Source: CAWJPW01 sp963844845 (lineage in GTDB: Bacteria; Acidobacteriota; Thermoanaerobaculia; Thermoanaerobaculales; Sulfomarinibacteraceae). Taken from it: DNA of 64,000 nt. The position numbers were made by a program, and so were the translations under genes. The stretch is from the NCBI GenBank assembly GCA_963844845.1, contig CAWJPW010000008.1, positions 434,001 through 498,000 of the forward strand, given 5' to 3'. Below, one piece after another: positions 17,476 through 25,314 of the stretch (position 1 is the first letter of the stretch; every line of letters begins with the position of its first letter). The notes under the pieces were generated by a model that did no database searches, was not told where the DNA came from, and was given only the letters and a program-made list of their open reading frames with translations.

Positions 17476-18927
17476 CTAACCCTTGATGACGGCCACCGGG
17501 CGCAGACGGGCAACCCTTCGGGCGATGCCGGCGGTCACCACCGCCCCTACCACCGCATCGACGTCCTTGTAGGCGGACGGCGCCTCCTCGGCGAGCCCGG
17601 GCAGGGAACCGGCGCGCACCCGGATGCCGCGGGCCTCGAGTTCCTCGCGCAGGCTGCCGCCGTTGACCGCGCGCTTGGCCTGGCGGCGGCTCATGGTGCG
17701 GCCGGCGCCGTGGCACGCGGAACCGAACGAGCGCGTCATCGACTCCGCAGTGCCCGTCAGCACCCATGATGCAGTGCCCATGCTGCCGGGCACCAGCACG
17801 GGTTGCCCCAGGGGCCGGTACTCGGGGGGCAAGCCCGCGAATCCGGGACCGAAGGCGCGGGTCGCCCCCTTGCGGTGGACGCACACCCGCAGGCGCTCGC
17901 CGTCCACCACGTGCTCTTCGGTCCTGCCCATGTTGTGGGCGATATCGTAGACCAGATGCAGGTCGGCGTCGGCGATCCGCCCCCTCAGGGCGTCGGCGAA
18001 GGCCGCGCGGGCGTGGTGTGCGAGCACCTGGCGGTTGGCGAATGCGTAGTTGGCAGCGCAGCGCATGGCCGCCTGGTAGCGCTGGCCCTCGGGCGAGCTC
18101 AGCGGGGCGCAGACCAGCTCACGATCGGGCAGGCGGATGCCGTAGCGCTTCACCGCCTGCTGGAAGTCGCGCACGTAGTCCATGCAGATCTGGTGCCCGA
18201 AGCCCCTCGAGCCACAGTGGATGAGCACCGTCAGGCACCCTTCGCAGAGGCCCATCACCCGCGCCGCCTCGGCGTCGAGCACCTCGTCCACCACCCCCAC
18301 CTCGACGAAGTGGTTGCCGGCGCCGAGCGTCCCCACCTGGTCGCGGCCACGCTCGCGTGCGCGCCGGCTCACCTGGGCGAAGTCGGCACCGTCCAGACAT
18401 CCACCCTCCTCGGTCCGCGCCACGTCCGACTCGGTGGCCCAGCCCCGCTCGTGCGCCCACCGGACGCCGTCGCGGCAGGCGCGCTCGAGCTCGCGCTCGT
18501 CGAGGCTGTGGTGACCTGTCCTGCCGACGCCGCTGGGGCAGGCGGCGTCGAGCGCCGAGGCGAGGTCGTCCAGGGCCGGACCGGCGGCCTCCAGCTCCAC
18601 CCGCGAGGCGAGCAGGCGGACACCGCAGTTGATGTCGTAGCCGATGGCGCCCGGCGAGATCACCCCGTCGGGAAGCCGCGTCGCCGCCACCCCGCCGATC
18701 GGGAAGCCATACCCCTGGTGGACGTCGGGCATGACCACCACGCGCCCCACTACCCCGGGCAGGGTGGCTGCGTTTACCGCCTGGTCCAGTGAGGCATCGC
18801 CGCGGATCGCCTCGAGGATCGCCCGGGTGGCGAAGATCCGTACCGGGACGCGCATGTCGCCCCGGTGGGAGCGAGGAATCTCCCATTCGTGCTCGTTGAT
18901 CTGCCGCAGGACGCCGAGGTCCACCAT
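17476..18927 (-). CDS. rtcB: RtcB-type RNA ligase
   Basis: The 483-residue enzyme joins RNA ends with 2',3'-cyclic phosphate or 3'-phosphate to 5'-OH ends, using GTP and manganese. Family motifs are all present: MPDVHQGYGFPIGGVAA near residue 70, GYDINCGVRL near 98, metal-binding HCGSRGFGHQ, GSMGTASWV, and ACHGAGRTMSR, which contains the histidine that is guanylylated. The length matches bacterial RtcB. It is preceded on the same strand by the archease gene, with a 75-nt gap that holds a GGAGGG ribosome-binding site. The pair forms an RNA repair or tRNA ligation unit. No RtcR-type regulator is seen beside it. Confidence 0.96.
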   Translation of the reverse strand: MVDLGVLRQINEHEWEIPRSHRGDMRVPVRIFATRAILEAIRGDASLDQAVNAATLPGVVGRVVVMPDVHQGYGFPIGGVAATRLPDGVISPGAIGYDINCGVRLLASRVELEAAGPALDDLASALDAACPSGVGRTGHHSLDERELERACRDGVRWAHERGWATESDVARTEEGGCLDGADFAQVSRRARERGRDQVGTLGAGNHFVEVGVVDEVLDAEAARVMGLCEGCLTVLIHCGSRGFGHQICMDYVRDFQQAVKRYGIRLPDRELVCAPLSSPEGQRYQAAMRCAANYAFANRQVLAHHARAAFADALRGRIADADLHLVYDIAHNMGRTEEHVVDGERLRVCVHRKGATRAFGPGFAGLPPEYRPLGQPVLVPGSMGTASWVLTGTAESMTRSFGSACHGAGRTMSRRQAKRAVNGGSLREELEARGIRVRAGSLPGLAEEAPSAYKDVDAVVGAVVTAGIARRVARLRPVAVIKG

Positions 18928-19002
18928 GACGCCGGTCCTCCCGTCGCTCCCTCCAACTAGTATCGGCGTACTATCGGCGCCGGGGAGTGCGCCGGCACCA
19001 GG

Positions 19003-19413
19003 CTACACGTCGAAGACGATCCGGGTCGTGAGCCCCCGGACAGTCTCCCGTACCGCCAGGTGGTGGTAGGTGACGGCCTTGATCTCCTTGGCCTGGAAGC
19101 GGACCGGCGCGCCCTCGACCTCGGCGCGTACCCGGCCTTCCTCCACCTCCGCCCGGAAGCGGTCGAAGCCGAGCTCCTCGCGCTCGGTGAGAAAGAGCAG
19201 TTCCGCGAGAAGGGCGACCAGCAGATCCTCGCGATCGTCCCCGGTCACCTCCAGCCGGCGTCGCTGGCGGGGGCCCGCATCCAGCTCGATCCCCATGAGC
19301 GCGTACATCCCAACCGCCGCCTGCTCCAGCAGCCCCGCCAGGTCGGGGGCCCACACCTCCAGCTCCCAGTCGGCGGTGTGCGCGAGCTCGCGGTACCCGG
19401 CGGCGTCCGGCAC
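19003..19413 (-). CDS. Archease, RtcB activator
   Basis: This 136-residue protein starts YRELAHTADWELEVWAPDLAGL, the hallmark of archease, and ends with the conserved KAVTYHHLAV...TRIVFDV block. Archease speeds guanylylation of RtcB and lets it turn over repeatedly. Conserved acidic residues of the family (D in HTAD, and the C-terminal D) are present. It lies immediately upstream of rtcB on the same strand, which fits co-transcription and the known functional link. The assignment rests on both motif and context. Confidence 0.93.
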   Translation of the reverse strand: MPDAAGYRELAHTADWELEVWAPDLAGLLEQAAVGMYALMGIELDAGPRQRRRLEVTGDDREDLLVALLAELLFLTEREELGFDRFRAEVEEGRVRAEVEGAPVRFQAKEIKAVTYHHLAVRETVRGLTTRIVFDV

Positions 19414-19583
19414 GCCACCAGCGTAGCAGGCCGCCGACCGTGACCATCGGGGCCGGTTGCGTCACACCAAGGCCATCGTTTCAAGCCGCCTTCGCTACCT
19501 CGGCGACATCGCCCGACTGCCGCTCACCGTCCACCTGTGGACGGCGACGTCCGGGGCCGGGGTCCCAGCGAGCTCGTCGTGGA

Positions 19584-19612
19584 TTGACACCGCTCGTCCG
19601 AGCTGATAGCTA
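19584..19612 (+). promoter_or_regulatory. Putative sigma-70-type promoter for the MopE-like gene
   Basis: A perfect TTGACA at 19584-19589 is followed 17 nt later by TAGCTA at 19607-19612. The site stands out as AT-rich in a GC-rich region. It lies about 42 nt before the ATG at 19654, which has GGGAAGGA as ribosome-binding site. Confidence 0.45.
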
Positions 19613-19653
19613 AGGACGATCAGTTTCACGGACTGCACGGGAAGGACGATTCG

Positions 19654-21012
19654 ATGCGAAGGTCCCTCGTACTTCGGGTAGCCTTGGGTTGCCTCGTTCC
19701 GGCCATGCTGGCCGGGGCACAGTCTCCCGCCCCGCTACAGGTGTCGTTGTACGATCTCGACCGCCCGGAGCAGCGTGTCGGCGCGTGCTCGCTGGCGCTA
19801 GGCGCCGGCACGGACGAGCTCGTGGTCGCCTGCCGTCACACGCTCGCGGGTTCTCCCCGGGGGACCCTCGTCATCTGGCCGGCGGTCTCGGGCGCTCCCA
19901 GCGTCCACCGCCTCGAGTTGGAGGCAGGTGCACTCCGGGCGGGGCTCCGGCTGAGCCCTGAGGAGCTCGATGCTGTCGCTGCCGGGAGGTTCGAGGTTCG
20001 CCTCGCCACGGCCGAGAGGCCGCTCGGCGCCGCGGTCTCGATGCTGGCGGATCCCGTCTTCTCGTCCGGCTTCGAGACCGGCAGCACCTGTACCGACTGG
20101 TCGCACACGGCGAACCCCGAGTGGTGTGACGGCCTCGACAACAACTGCGACGGCGCCACCGACGAGGGCAACCCCGGCGGCGGCGGCAGCTGCACGACCG
20201 GCCTGCCCGGTGTCTGCTCCTCCGGCACGCTCGCCTGCTCCGGCGGCGCCCTCTCCTGCGTCGCCGACCAGTCCCCCTCCGCCGAGTTCTGCAACGGCCT
20301 CGACGACGACTGCGACGGCGCCACCGACGAGGGCAACCCCGGCGGCGGCGGCAGCTGCACGACCGGCCTGCCCGGTGTCTGCTCCTCCGGCACGCTCGCC
20401 TGCTCCGGCGGCGCCCTCTCCTGCGTCGCCGACCAGTCCCCCTCCGTCGAGTTCTGCAACGGCCTCGACGACGACTGCGACGGCGCCACCGACGAAGGCA
20501 ACCCCGGCGGCGGCGGCAGCTGCACGACCGGCCTGCCCGGTGTCTGCTCCTCCGGCACGCTCGCCTGCTCCGGCGGCGCTCTCTCCTGCGTCGCCGACCA
20601 GTCCCCTTCCGTCGAGTTCTGCAACGGCCTCGACGACGACTGCGACGGCGCCACCGACGAAGGCAACCCCGGCGGCGGCGGCAGCTGCACGACCGGCCTG
20701 CCCGGTGTCTGCTCCTCCGGCACGCTCGCCTGCTCCGGCGGCGCCCTCTCCTGCGTCGCCGACCAGTCCCCCTCCGCCGAGTTCTGCAACGGCCTCGACG
20801 ACGACTGTGACGGCGCCACCGACGAAGGCACGAGCCAGAGCTGCTACTCCGGTCCACCGCTCACAGCGGGCATCGGCGAGTGCCACTCAGGGACGCAGTA
20901 CTGCACTGGGGGCGCCTACGGCTCGTGCGTCGGCGAGGTCACGCCTTCTATTGAGGTCTGCAACGGCCTTGACGACGACTGCGACGGCGCCACCGACGAG
21001 GGCTGCACCTGA
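19654..21012 (+). CDS. Exported MopE-like protein with Cys/Asp calcium/metal-binding repeats
   Basis: The 452-residue protein has a signal peptide (LRVALGCLVPAMLAGAQ), an N-terminal beta-type domain of about 130 residues and then, from residue 158, six copies of the motif C-x-GLDDDCDGATDEG seen in the MopE copper-binding/putative metal-binding family (residues about 158, 213, 268, 323, 378, 436). Between the motifs a second Cys-rich segment (GSCTTGLPGVCSSGTLACSG) repeats. Four units are 55 residues long and nearly identical at DNA level; the last is diverged. Just before the repeats is FSSGFETGSTCTDWS, a version of the FESG-type motif seen at the C-terminus of two other exported proteins here. 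It is probably a surface protein that binds Ca2+ or other metals. Confidence 0.78.
   Translation: MRRSLVLRVALGCLVPAMLAGAQSPAPLQVSLYDLDRPEQRVGACSLALGAGTDELVVACRHTLAGSPRGTLVIWPAVSGAPSVHRLELEAGALRAGLRLSPEELDAVAAGRFEVRLATAERPLGAAVSMLADPVFSSGFETGSTCTDWSHTANPEWCDGLDNNCDGATDEGNPGGGGSCTTGLPGVCSSGTLACSGGALSCVADQSPSAEFCNGLDDDCDGATDEGNPGGGGSCTTGLPGVCSSGTLACSGGALSCVADQSPSVEFCNGLDDDCDGATDEGNPGGGGSCTTGLPGVCSSGTLACSGGALSCVADQSPSVEFCNGLDDDCDGATDEGNPGGGGSCTTGLPGVCSSGTLACSGGALSCVADQSPSAEFCNGLDDDCDGATDEGTSQSCYSGPPLTAGIGECHSGTQYCTGGAYGSCVGEVTPSIEVCNGLDDDCDGATDEGCT
20125..21009 (+). repeat. Tandem 165-nt coding repeats
   Basis: Units begin at 20125, 20290, 20455 and 20620, each 165 nt (55 codons), and differ by only a few bases (for example GCCGAG/GTCGAG before the Cys codon, GAGGGC/GAAGGC). 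A fifth, diverged unit of 174 nt begins at 20785, and a final motif at 20959 ends the gene. The high identity implies recent duplication or gene conversion, so copy number may vary between strains. Confidence 0.9.
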
Positions 21013-21131
21013 GGGCGCCAGCCGAGCGGAGTCACTCTCGCCGACGAGGCAACCCGGAAGCCTGGCCAGCAGGTCAGGCTGCGCCTGTTACCCCCCGGTG
21101 ACAGGACAGCGTCACGAAGTCTACACATATC

Positions 21132-21160
21132 GGGACACAGTCCAAGCTAGGCGATATAAT
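21132..21160 (+). promoter_or_regulatory. Putative promoter of the kinase-like/RTxLA pair
   Basis: A perfect -10 hexamer TATAAT lies at 21155-21160, 17 nt after GGGACA at 21132-21137 (4 of 6 bases match the -35 consensus). The surroundings (about 21115-21180) are strikingly AT-rich for this genome. A start near 21167 would give a leader of about 134 nt. Confidence 0.5.
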
Positions 21161-21213
21161 ATATTGACAGAAAAAGACTTCGGAGAGTCACCTGTGGTAG
21201 GGATATTGCATCC

Positions 21214-21287
21214 GGGCGACCCGGACATGGTCGCCCACCCATCGACGTTGGGTGTGGGTGCAAAGCTGAAGCCGCGGTGCCCGCGGC
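21214..21287 (+). promoter_or_regulatory. Structured 5' leader with three stem-loops
   Basis: Three perfect inverted repeats follow one another in the predicted leader. They are GGGCGACC/GGTCGCCC (21214-21221 with 21229-21236), CACCCA/TGGGTG (21236-21241 with 21249-21254) and GCCGCGG/CCGCGGC (21271-21277 with 21281-21287). The last ends 3 nt before the ribosome-binding site AGGAGGAGG of the gene at 21301. The arrangement could control translation. It does not match a riboswitch class that I recognise. Confidence 0.45.
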
Positions 21288-21300
21288 GAAAGGAGGAGGT

Positions 21301-22119
21301 ATGCCCGTCGTCCTCATCTCGCGCGGCACCATGTCGGGGGGGCGCGCCCTGGCCCAGTGCCTCGGCGAGCGCCTCGGCCTGCGCTGCGTCTCGCGCGAGG
21401 ACCTGGTCACGCTCATCGACTCGCACGGCGAGCACGCCAAGAAGGTCGTCGCGAGCCTCAACCGGGCGTCGCGGGCCTACGACCAGTTCTCACAGCTGCG
21501 CCGGCCCTACCTCATCCTCATGCGGCGCGCCCTCCTCGAGTTCGTCCGCGAGGGCGACGTCGTCTACCACGGCCACTGCGGCCACCTCCTGGTTCCCGGG
21601 CTCGCCTGCTGCCTGCGGGTGCGCATCGACGCACCCATGACCCTGCGGGTGAAGAACGCGGTGGCGCGGCTCGGGCTGCCGCCCGACGAGGCCAGGGAGG
21701 CGGTCCTTCAGGAGGACGAGGAGCGGGTGCGCTGGGGGCGCTTCATGTACGGCCGCGACATCCGCGATGCGCACCTTTACGACGTCACCTTCTCCCTCGA
21801 CCACCTGTCGCTGCCGGCCATCTGCGTGATGATCGCCGGCGCCCTCGGCGAGAAGGAGTTCCAGCCCACCGCCGAGGCCGCCGACGCGGTGGAGCGCCTC
21901 TACCTCGCCACCCTGGTGGAGGCGGCCCTGGCCACCCACCCCGACACCCTCAGCCTGGAGATCGCCGCCCGCGTCCACAACGGCAACGTGCTCCTCGAGG
22001 GGCCCTACCAGGAAGAGGCCGGCGTGGAGAAGATCCTCGCGGTGGCGGGCGCCGTGCCGGGAGTTCACGCCGTCGAGTACGAGCCCGGCTGTCCGTCGAG
22101 CTTCGAGTTCGCGCCCTGA
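21301..22119 (+). CDS. Cytidylate-kinase-like protein with C-terminal BON-like domain
   Basis: The 272-residue protein starts MPVVLISRGTMSGGRALAQ, matching the P-loop region of the cytidylate-kinase-like family (PF13189 type). That family has the nucleotide-kinase fold but mostly unproven substrates. Helical kinase-like sequence continues to about residue 195 (YHGHCGHLLVPG, GRDIRDAHLYDVTF). From about residue 200 to the end, SLEIAARVHNGNVLLEG...VPGVHAVEY looks like a BON-type fold, which in other proteins binds lipids or mediates attachment. The ATG at 21301 is preferred, with AGGAGGAGG just upstream. It is followed 29 nt later by the RTxLA/DUF202 gene, so the two are probably co-transcribed. 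The phosphoryl acceptor is unknown. Confidence 0.7.
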   Translation: MPVVLISRGTMSGGRALAQCLGERLGLRCVSREDLVTLIDSHGEHAKKVVASLNRASRAYDQFSQLRRPYLILMRRALLEFVREGDVVYHGHCGHLLVPGLACCLRVRIDAPMTLRVKNAVARLGLPPDEAREAVLQEDEERVRWGRFMYGRDIRDAHLYDVTFSLDHLSLPAICVMIAGALGEKEFQPTAEAADAVERLYLATLVEAALATHPDTLSLEIAARVHNGNVLLEGPYQEEAGVEKILAVAGAVPGVHAVEYEPGCPSSFEFAP

Positions 22120-22148
22120 GTCGCGGGCGCGCCCGCGGGGAGGTCATC

Positions 22149-23015
22149 ATGCCGAACGTCCAGGACACCAACGCGCCGGCCGAGGAGCTCGAGCGCATCC
22201 GCGACCTACTGGCCCGCGCCGTGGAGGCCGAGCAGGCGCAGGTAGGCCTCGCCGAGGCGAGCAACCAGCTGCACGAGCACGCCAACACCACCTCCACCGA
22301 CCTCCTCCACTACGCCTCCTCCACCGCCGGTTACACCGAGCGGCAGACGGCGATGGCCCAGGAGCGTACCGCTCTGACCCGGGAGCAGACGCGGCTGTCG
22401 ACGCGCTCCACCGAGCTCGCCAACATCCGCACCGAGCTCGGCCGCGAGCGTACCGCCCTGGCCGGGCAGCGCACCGACCTGGCGGTGGCCCGCACCGAGA
22501 TGGGACGGCGCCGCACCTCCCTGGCCGAAGGCCGCACCGGTCTCGCGCAGATGCGCACGCGGCTGGCGGAGGAGCGCACCGATCGCGCCCGCGAGCGCAC
22601 CGAGCTGTCGAGCCGGCGCACGGACTTCGCCGAGGGGCGCAACCGCCTCGCCGAGCAGCGCACCGAGCTGTCCACGACCCGCACCACGCTGGCCGACGAG
22701 CGCACCTCGCTCGCCACGAGCCGCACGCTACGGGCTCGCACCCGCACTCGACTGTCGTTCCAACGCACGGAGCTCGCCCGTGGTCGCACCTCGCTGGCCT
22801 TCATCCGCACCGGCCTCGCCTTTCTGACCCTGGGGATCGGCCTCTACCGCTACTTCGGGCTGTCGTGGTGGAGCCTCTTCGACGGCGCTCTGGTGCTGTT
22901 CAGCGTGGTGTGCGTCGCCGCCGGCGCGCGCGGCTACCTGCGCGCCAGCCGTCGCGTGCACGAAGCGGACCTCTGGCTGCAGCACGACACGGGCCTCGGC
23001 GACCTGGCGGACTGA
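22149..23015 (+). CDS. Heptad-repeat (R-T-x-L-A) protein with C-terminal DUF202-like membrane domain
   Basis: The 288-residue protein has an acidic N-terminal part (residues 1-60). It then has a perfectly 7-periodic segment from about residue 64 to 226, in which Arg-Thr recurs at residues 73, 94, 101, 108 and so on to 220, usually followed by x-Leu-Ala/Ser. Nineteen of the 22 positions between 73 and 220 keep Arg. The last two heptads (RTSLAFIRTGLAF) run straight into two membrane helices (LTLGIGLYRYFG and DGALVLFSVVCVAAGA), which is the DUF202 pattern in which a short RTxLA amphipathic helix precedes membrane spans. Here that helix has been expanded into a rod of about 160 residues. Function is unknown. 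DUF202 domains occur in the polyphosphate-polymerase complex of yeast, so binding of a polyanion is possible, but this is inference. Confidence 0.7.
   Translation: MPNVQDTNAPAEELERIRDLLARAVEAEQAQVGLAEASNQLHEHANTTSTDLLHYASSTAGYTERQTAMAQERTALTREQTRLSTRSTELANIRTELGRERTALAGQRTDLAVARTEMGRRRTSLAEGRTGLAQMRTRLAEERTDRARERTELSSRRTDFAEGRNRLAEQRTELSTTRTTLADERTSLATSRTLRARTRTRLSFQRTELARGRTSLAFIRTGLAFLTLGIGLYRYFGLSWWSLFDGALVLFSVVCVAAGARGYLRASRRVHEADLWLQHDTGLGDLAD
22338..22826 (+). repeat. 21-bp periodic coding repeat (heptad amplification)
   Basis: The codons for Arg-Thr (CGCACC, CGTACC or CGCACG) recur every 21 bp for about 23 units. The units differ in flanking codons, so the array is old rather than a recent minisatellite, but the period is unbroken. 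Confidence 0.85.
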
Positions 23016-23093
23016 CGCGAGACTGCCGCGCCCGGCGTCGCACACCCCCGCTGAGCCCGCCTTCCAAGCGCGGGCTCGTCACGCCGTCAGTCA

Positions 23094-24860
23094 TCAAGAC
23101 GGAGGGGCGCGTCTCCCCGCGTCCTCCCGCCGCCGCGGCCGGTACTCAGCGGGGGTGAGACGACCGTCGCCGTCGTGGTCGAGCGCACGCAGGGTCGACG
23201 CTGCGCCGGCCAGCTCGCTGGCTTCCACCACACCATCGCGATTTACGTCCAGCGCCGCCAGCACCGGCGGAACCGGGGCGCTCGGCCCACCGGCGCCGAC
23301 CACGCCTCGGGCATCCACCTGCCGGCCGCCGTCGGGCCGACGCGAGACGCACTCGTCACGGCTGAGCCGGCCGTCGCCGTTGGCGTCGAGGGTGGCGAGA
23401 GCGACCGCCGCGCCGGCGAGCTCGCGAGCGTCGAGGACGGCGTCACCGTTGGCGTCCAGAGCGGTCTCCACGGGAGGTGTGGGCGGGCGACGGTGCTCGC
23501 CCGTGTTGAGCTGGTCGTCCGGCTCGGTGGCGGCCCAGGACGATCCGTAGGACGAGCCCGCACTGGTGGCCCGGGCGGCGGCCGCGGTGACGGCGGCGGC
23601 GGTCCCCGGCACGGTGGAAGCTGCCACGACCACCGCCGACTCCGGCGCTGACCGCAGCGAGGGCCGCGAGTTGCGCACCGGGCGCACGAAGTTGTCGATA
23701 CGGACGGCGTCACCCTGGGGCCCGCGGCCGTACGGGAAGTCGGCAGGGTCGCCGGTCTTGGGGTCGCTACGCTGGGCGCCCGCCCCGTGTACGTCCATCC
23801 AGTGCCCGTTCATGTAGCCCAAGGCCCGTCCGAAGGCGACGTACACCGCAGCGGAACCGGCCCAGGCGCCGTCACGGGCGTGGGTCGTCGAGGTCCAATA
23901 GAAGGGATAGTCGACCTGCCCGCCCTCGTTGGTGATGGCGGTCGCGCTGAACAGGGGGTCGATGGCGGCCGAGCCCGTGGTGTCGGGAGAGCGGCGGTAG
24001 TCCACCAGGCTTTGCAGCTCCTTTGCGTCGGGCAGGCGCCAGTCGCAGTAGCCCAGGTAGCGCTCGGCGTTGAGAGACTCCACCCAGGCCAGGGCCGCCT
24101 CCCAGTCCATGCCCGTGCCGCTGTCGTCCTGCGCCCACATCAGGCCGCTGGCGCGGTCGGTGATGGTGCCGTCGCGGTTATCGACGAAGCCGCTCTCGCC
24201 GTAGCCGGGCCGTCCGCGCACGTAGAGAACGAAAAGGCCCTTGCCGGTGGCCGGGTAGCCCTTGATACGGCCATCTGCGAAGTTGACCCCAAACATGGTG
24301 GTGTTGCCACCCATGGTGGTGCTCACGTAGAGGGTGCTCGAGGCGAACTGAGCGTCGATGATGCGGTCACCGGCCGCTGGGTCGCCGTAGGCGAAGGCGA
24401 AGACCTCGGTGTCGATGAAGGGGCGAGCGCCGCCGAGGCTCGTGAACGAGCTCGGGTCGACACCGCGGAAGTCGATGAGGGAGTAGAGCTCCTTGATGCT
24501 CGGCAGGCGCCAGTCCTGGTAGCCGGCGAGGGTGAAGCCGGCGGCCCCGGCCAAGGCACCGGCATAGGTACGCTTGTCAGCGGCGTCGATGTCGCCGTCG
24601 CCGTCGAGATCCGGGCTCTGCTGCCACATGAGACCGGTGACGAGGTCGCTGACGGTACCGTCGCCGTTGTCGGTGTAGCGGGGCCGATTGCCGGCGTGCT
24701 GGGCGTCTTGGCCGCGGAAGGGTCCACCGACGCCAGGGCAGGGGATCTCGACGGCATCGTCGAAGCACGCGGTCTGGCGGGTGTCGACAACCTGGGCGCC
24801 GGCCGCCGTCGCCGCTGCGATCGCGAAGGTGGAGAGTAGGGTCAGGGGTCTGGCTCTCAT
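23094..24860 (-). CDS. Exported protein with two DUF1566 (Lcl-like) domains and C-terminal EF-hands
   Basis: The 588-residue protein has a signal peptide (LTLLSTFAIAAATAAGA) and two DUF1566 repeats, about residues 55-215 and 220-400. Each has the marks of that family: NGDGTVSDLVTGLMWQ and YQDWRLPSIKELYSLID in the first, NRDGTITDRASGLMWAQ and CDWRLPDAKELQSLVDY in the second. After a low-complexity Ala/Ser linker, four calcium-binding EF-hand-like loops follow (DANGDAVLDARE, DANGDGRLSRDE, DVNRDGVVEASE, DHDGDGRLTPAE). DUF1566 occurs in surface adhesins such as Legionella Lcl. A calcium-dependent surface or attachment role is plausible but unproven. AAAGGAG precedes the ATG. Confidence 0.8.
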   Translation of the reverse strand: MRARPLTLLSTFAIAAATAAGAQVVDTRQTACFDDAVEIPCPGVGGPFRGQDAQHAGNRPRYTDNGDGTVSDLVTGLMWQQSPDLDGDGDIDAADKRTYAGALAGAAGFTLAGYQDWRLPSIKELYSLIDFRGVDPSSFTSLGGARPFIDTEVFAFAYGDPAAGDRIIDAQFASSTLYVSTTMGGNTTMFGVNFADGRIKGYPATGKGLFVLYVRGRPGYGESGFVDNRDGTITDRASGLMWAQDDSGTGMDWEAALAWVESLNAERYLGYCDWRLPDAKELQSLVDYRRSPDTTGSAAIDPLFSATAITNEGGQVDYPFYWTSTTHARDGAWAGSAAVYVAFGRALGYMNGHWMDVHGAGAQRSDPKTGDPADFPYGRGPQGDAVRIDNFVRPVRNSRPSLRSAPESAVVVAASTVPGTAAAVTAAAARATSAGSSYGSSWAATEPDDQLNTGEHRRPPTPPVETALDANGDAVLDARELAGAAVALATLDANGDGRLSRDECVSRRPDGGRQVDARGVVGAGGPSAPVPPVLAALDVNRDGVVEASELAGAASTLRALDHDGDGRLTPAEYRPRRREDAGRRAPPS

Positions 24861-25314
24861 GGTGGCTCCTTTCGGCTTTCTCGCTAGGGACGGCGCACGC
24901 GGCGATTGGTTGACGACACCCCATCGAGGGGATGGCGCAGCTGCCGCCCGCGGATGTCAGGGAGGTGCCGGCGAGGATGGACGAGGACGCGACCGGGGTG
25001 TCGCCGATGTCCATACCACCACCGCCGCCCGCTGAGGCGCCTGCAGCGTTTCGTCCACATCACGGCGGTGGTGGGCGGCGTGGCGGTCAAGGACGAGGGC
25101 CTGGCCGACGACGACCTGGCAGGCGGTGTCGCCAGCATCTGGCCCGGCGGCCGACCCTACCGGCGTGCGGCTGCCCCGGTCAATCGGGCGGCGGCGCGGC
25201 TTCTGCCTCCGTCCTGAGTGCGCCCGCATCCTGCGCTAACACCTCGGGGCAGGACGCGCTAGACTACGGCCGCCGGGCCGCAGCGTCGGCCCGGATTCCA
25301 AGCGAGGAGAGACC
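24861..25314. other. 454-nt intergenic region, no supported gene
   Basis: It lies between the divergent DUF1566 protein and isocitrate dehydrogenase genes. Several short frames exist on both strands but none shows a domain, signal peptide or good ribosome-binding site. A candidate -10 (TAGACT near 25260) lies about 50 nt before the isocitrate dehydrogenase start, without a clear -35. Confidence 0.5.

Noticed and set aside
20125..20950. Regular 165-nt spacing resembling a repeat array or CRISPR
   Set aside because: Units are coding, far too long for CRISPR repeats, and have no variable spacers.
21164..21169. Perfect TTGACA that could be a -35 box
   Set aside because: No suitable -10 lies 16-18 nt downstream; the TATAAT at 21155 is a better anchor for the promoter.
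21190..21290. Resemblance of GGTGCAAAGCTGAAGCC to the cyclic-di-GMP-I riboswitch
   Set aside because: The matching 5' half of that motif, with its GNAA tetraloop, is missing.
22338..22826. 21-bp periodic signal that could be a minisatellite
   Set aside because: The period is the coding heptad; neighbouring units differ in most other codons, so it is a protein repeat.
24906..25217. Plus-strand 103-codon frame before icd
   Set aside because: Arg-rich first half, no ribosome-binding site, and no recognisable fold.
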